This document shows positions 62,224 to 64,000 of a stretch of 64,000 nucleotides of DNA, piece after piece; position 1 is the stretch's first letter; every line of letters begins with the position of its first letter. A program made the translations under genes and the position numbers. The DNA lies in contig DUMQ01000130.1 in NCBI GenBank assembly GCA_012839815.1, positions 1-64,000 on the forward strand, read 5' to 3'. This stretch comes from Bacillota bacterium. Lineage in GTDB: Bacteria; Bacillota; SHA-98; Ch115; JABLXJ01. Below the pieces are notes generated by a model. That model saw nothing but the letters and a program-made list of their open reading frames with translations, was not told the origin of the DNA and made no database searches.

Positions 62224-62904
62224 ATGTTTACGACGATCCGCAAGGATATTCAAGCTGTGTTCGAAAGAGACCCTGCTGCGAAGAGCCTTCTTGAGGTCCT
62301 CCTCTGTTACCCCGGTCTCCACGCGATCATGGCCCACAGGGTTGCCCACTTCTTTTACAGGAAACGGCTTTTCCTGATTGCTCGCATCATTTCGCATATC
62401 AGCCGCTTTTTCACGGGTATAGAGATTCACCCGGGCGCCAAAATAGGTTCGGGATTCTTTATAGACCATGGCTCAGGGGTCGTGATAGGGGAAACCACGG
62501 AGATAGGCGATAATGTAACCCTTTATCAGGGAGTCACCCTGGGCGGGACGGGGAAGGAGAAGGGCAAGAGGCACCCGACGATCGGCAATAATGTGGTTAT
62601 ATCAGCAGGGGCCAAGGTCCTGGGCTCATTCAAGGTCGGCGATGGGGCAAAGATCGGAGCCGGAGCGGTTGTGCTCAAGCCGGTTCCCCCCTGCAGCACC
62701 GTCGTCGGTGTGCCAGGCAGGGTGGTCATTCAGGACGGTAAGCGCGTTCCGAGCATCGATCTTGAACACGGGAACCTACCCGACCCGGTGCAGGCCGCAT
62801 TTGAGGCTATGCAGAAAAGGATTGATATGCTTGAGGACAGGATCAGACATCTCGAGGAGGAACGCGATCGTGGGAATCAGGGTGTTCAACACTTTAACGC
62901 GTAA
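62224..62904 (+). CDS. cysE: Serine O-acetyltransferase
   Basis: CysE makes O-acetylserine for cysteine synthesis. The N-terminal helical domain ([21 protein letters not shown]) precedes a left-handed beta-helix with [22 protein letters not shown] and [21 protein letters not shown] use ATG 62224, about 10 bp after GGAGGAGG; the track begins at TTG 62179. A coiled C-terminal tail ([21 protein letters not shown]) is longer than in E. coli. It overlaps cysS by 35 bp. Confidence 0.94.
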   Translation: MFTTIRKDIQAVFERDPAAKSLLEVLLCYPGLHAIMAHRVAHFFYRKRLFLIARIISHISRFFTGIEIHPGAKIGSGFFIDHGSGVVIGETTEIGDNVTLYQGVTLGGTGKEKGKRHPTIGNNVVISAGAKVLGSFKVGDGAKIGAGAVVLKPVPPCSTVVGVPGRVVIQDGKRVPSIDLEHGNLPDPVQAAFEAMQKRIDMLEDRIRHLEEERDRGNQGVQHFNA

Positions 62905-64000
62905 AAAGGAAGATTTCGTTCCAAGAGAGCCCGGAAAGGTCTCTATCTATCAGTGCGGCGTTACACCCTATGACTATACTCATATGGGACACGCGCGGCA
63001 ATACGTCCTGTGGGATGTCATTCGCCGTTATTTAAAATACAGGGGCTACAAGGTTTTTTGTGTCCAGAATGTTACGGATATCGATGACAAAATAATCGCA
63101 AAGGCGAACAAGGCCGGTAAAACGACTGGTCAAATAGTAGAGGAGTTCAACGAGGAATTCCTCTCTTCAATGGATGCCCTGGGCGTTATGAGACCCGATG
63201 TCTACCCAAAGGTAACGGATCATATCGACGATATAATAAAGGTCATAAGCGGGCTGGTGGAAAAGGGGTACGCCTACGAGACCGGGGCCGGTGTATACTT
63301 CGATGTATCGAGGTTTCCCTCGTATGGCAAGCTCTCCAAGCGGAGCTTGGATGAGATGCTGGCGGGTGCACGCGTCGAGGTGGATGAGCGAAAAGACGAT
63401 CCAATGGATTTCGCATTGTGGAAGAAGGCCAAGCCCGGGGAGCCTTCCTGGGATAGCCCCTGGGGACCGGGTCGCCCTGGCTGGCATATTGAGTGCTCGA
63501 CTATGGCCCTCAAGTACCTTGGGTCCGGCTTCGATATGCACGGGGGCGGGACCGATTTGATATTCCCGCACCACGAGAATGAGATCGCCCAATCCGAGGC
63601 GTATGTGGGCGGGGAGCCGTTCGCCAGGTACTGGATTCACCATGAGATGCTCAATGTGGGCAAGCAAAAGATGTCAAAGTCTCTCGGCAATTTCTTTGTG
63701 GTGAGGGATGTATTAAAAAGGTACCGTCCGGAGGTGGTACGGTATTTTCTCCTCTCGGTTCACTACAGGAGCCCTGCTAATTTCGGCGAGGCTGAGCTTG
63801 AGGCTGCAAAAGGGGGGTGGGAACGGCTTCAAAATACAATTTACGCCGTTGAGCACCTTTTAAAGCGTTTCTCATCTCGCCTCTCCGGTGCCCGCCCGCA
63901 TGAGGGCGTAGCGCCGGGCAGGCCGCATAGGGAAGACGGAATCTGCGAGGGCGAGGATAAAAAAGGGGAAGCTGGGGACGCTGCGGAAGCCGGGAAAGCC
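62870..64000 (+). CDS. cysS: Cysteine-tRNA ligase (partial, runs off right edge)
   Basis: This ORF is absent from the track because it is open to the window end (377 codons, no stop). The GTG start ([24 protein letters not shown]) is 9 bp after GAGGAGG, inside the cysE end. The HIGH motif is [13 protein letters not shown], zinc-site residues are in GWHIECS and [11 protein letters not shown], and KMSKS is [10 protein letters not shown]. At about 345-377, where family members have the helical editing-free domain, a Gly/Ala/Glu-rich low-complexity stretch appears ([17 protein letters not shown]...). Confidence 0.95.
   Translation, partial: MGIRVFNTLTRKKEDFVPREPGKVSIYQCGVTPYDYTHMGHARQYVLWDVIRRYLKYRGYKVFCVQNVTDIDDKIIAKANKAGKTTGQIVEEFNEEFLSSMDALGVMRPDVYPKVTDHIDDIIKVISGLVEKGYAYETGAGVYFDVSRFPSYGKLSKRSLDEMLAGARVEVDERKDDPMDFALWKKAKPGEPSWDSPWGPGRPGWHIECSTMALKYLGSGFDMHGGGTDLIFPHHENEIAQSEAYVGGEPFARYWIHHEMLNVGKQKMSKSLGNFFVVRDVLKRYRPEVVRYFLLSVHYRSPANFGEAELEAAKGGWERLQNTIYAVEHLLKRFSSRLSGARPHEGVAPGRPHREDGICEGEDKKGEAGDAAEAGKA

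Overview
The window looks like a chromosomal segment of an anaerobic, hydrogen-metabolising member of the Bacillota (clostridial grade, probably thermophilic and possibly uncultured). Support comes from the GC-rich sequence, frequent GTG and TTG starts behind strong GGAGG sites, and clostridial gene orders: rpmE-yqhQ-prfA-prmC-sua5, ctsR-mcsA-mcsB-clpC, radA-disA, and carD-PIN/TRAM-ispD-ispF-murA-gltX-cysE-cysS. Regulation is also typical of the phylum: a T-box, a SAM-I riboswitch, Rex and a CtsR box. I see no tRNA or rRNA gene, no CRISPR array and no transposase gene.

Layout. 1-0.84 kb: a repeat copy and a minus-strand T-box leader whose gene lies off the left edge. 0.84-5.3 kb: a Tat-exported membrane [NiFe] uptake hydrogenase (small, large and cytochrome b subunits) with TatA; facing it is a three-gene operon of MNT nucleotidyltransferase, HEPN protein and hydrogenase maturation protease. 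6.4-11.5 kb: pstS-pstC-pstA-pstB1-pstB2-phoU. 11.5-15.6 kb: a DUF89 protein, a URO-D family protein and a fucose-isomerase-like protein. 15.7-18.6 kb: a SAM-I riboswitch with terminator heading the DUF39, NIL-ferredoxin and UPF0280 genes, the sulfide-dependent route from aspartate semialdehyde to homocysteine. 18.7-25.7 kb: an alpha-oxoamine synthase, then the rpmE-to-sua5 group and a GNAT protein. 25.9-34.8 kb: a hydrogen/redox island with a thioredoxin-like ferredoxin, a sensory [FeFe]-hydrogenase with PAS domain, a PP2C/SpoIIE-type phosphatase, the bifurcating hydrogenase HydC-HydB-HydA, and Rex. 34.9-40.3 kb: an arginine-phosphatase/RpiB fusion, dCMP deaminase, WecA, WecB and an orphan radical SAM protein. 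40.3-44.1 kb: repeats, a hairpin array and tldD-tldE. 44.2-50 kb: a LysM protein and the ctsR stress operon. 50.1-55.8 kb: hom, a thrB-DUF1893 fusion, radA, disA and a small DUF1573-like gene. 56-64 kb: carD, the isoprenoid and cell-wall genes, gltX, cysE, and cysS running off the right edge.

How the parts connect. Hydrogen is handled at three levels: periplasmic uptake by the [NiFe] enzyme, cytosolic bifurcation by HydABC, and sensing by the PAS-linked [FeFe] protein, with Rex reading NADH/NAD next door. Sulfur assimilation recurs in the SAM-controlled homocysteine operon and in cysE-cysS. Protein arginine phosphorylation has its kinase (McsB) and a probable phosphatase in the same window.

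The most unusual structure is a dispersed, non-coding, nested-palindrome repeat of about 385 bp in full form. It sits at the stop codons of several genes, and its core is flipped in one copy. Other points are a tandem array of degenerate hairpins upstream of tldD, a pair of PstB ATPases with complementary motif defects, an Asp in place of a cluster Cys in the [NiFe] small subunit, a Cys-to-Asp MurA, and several gene fusions. All calls come from reading the sequence; no database search was run.
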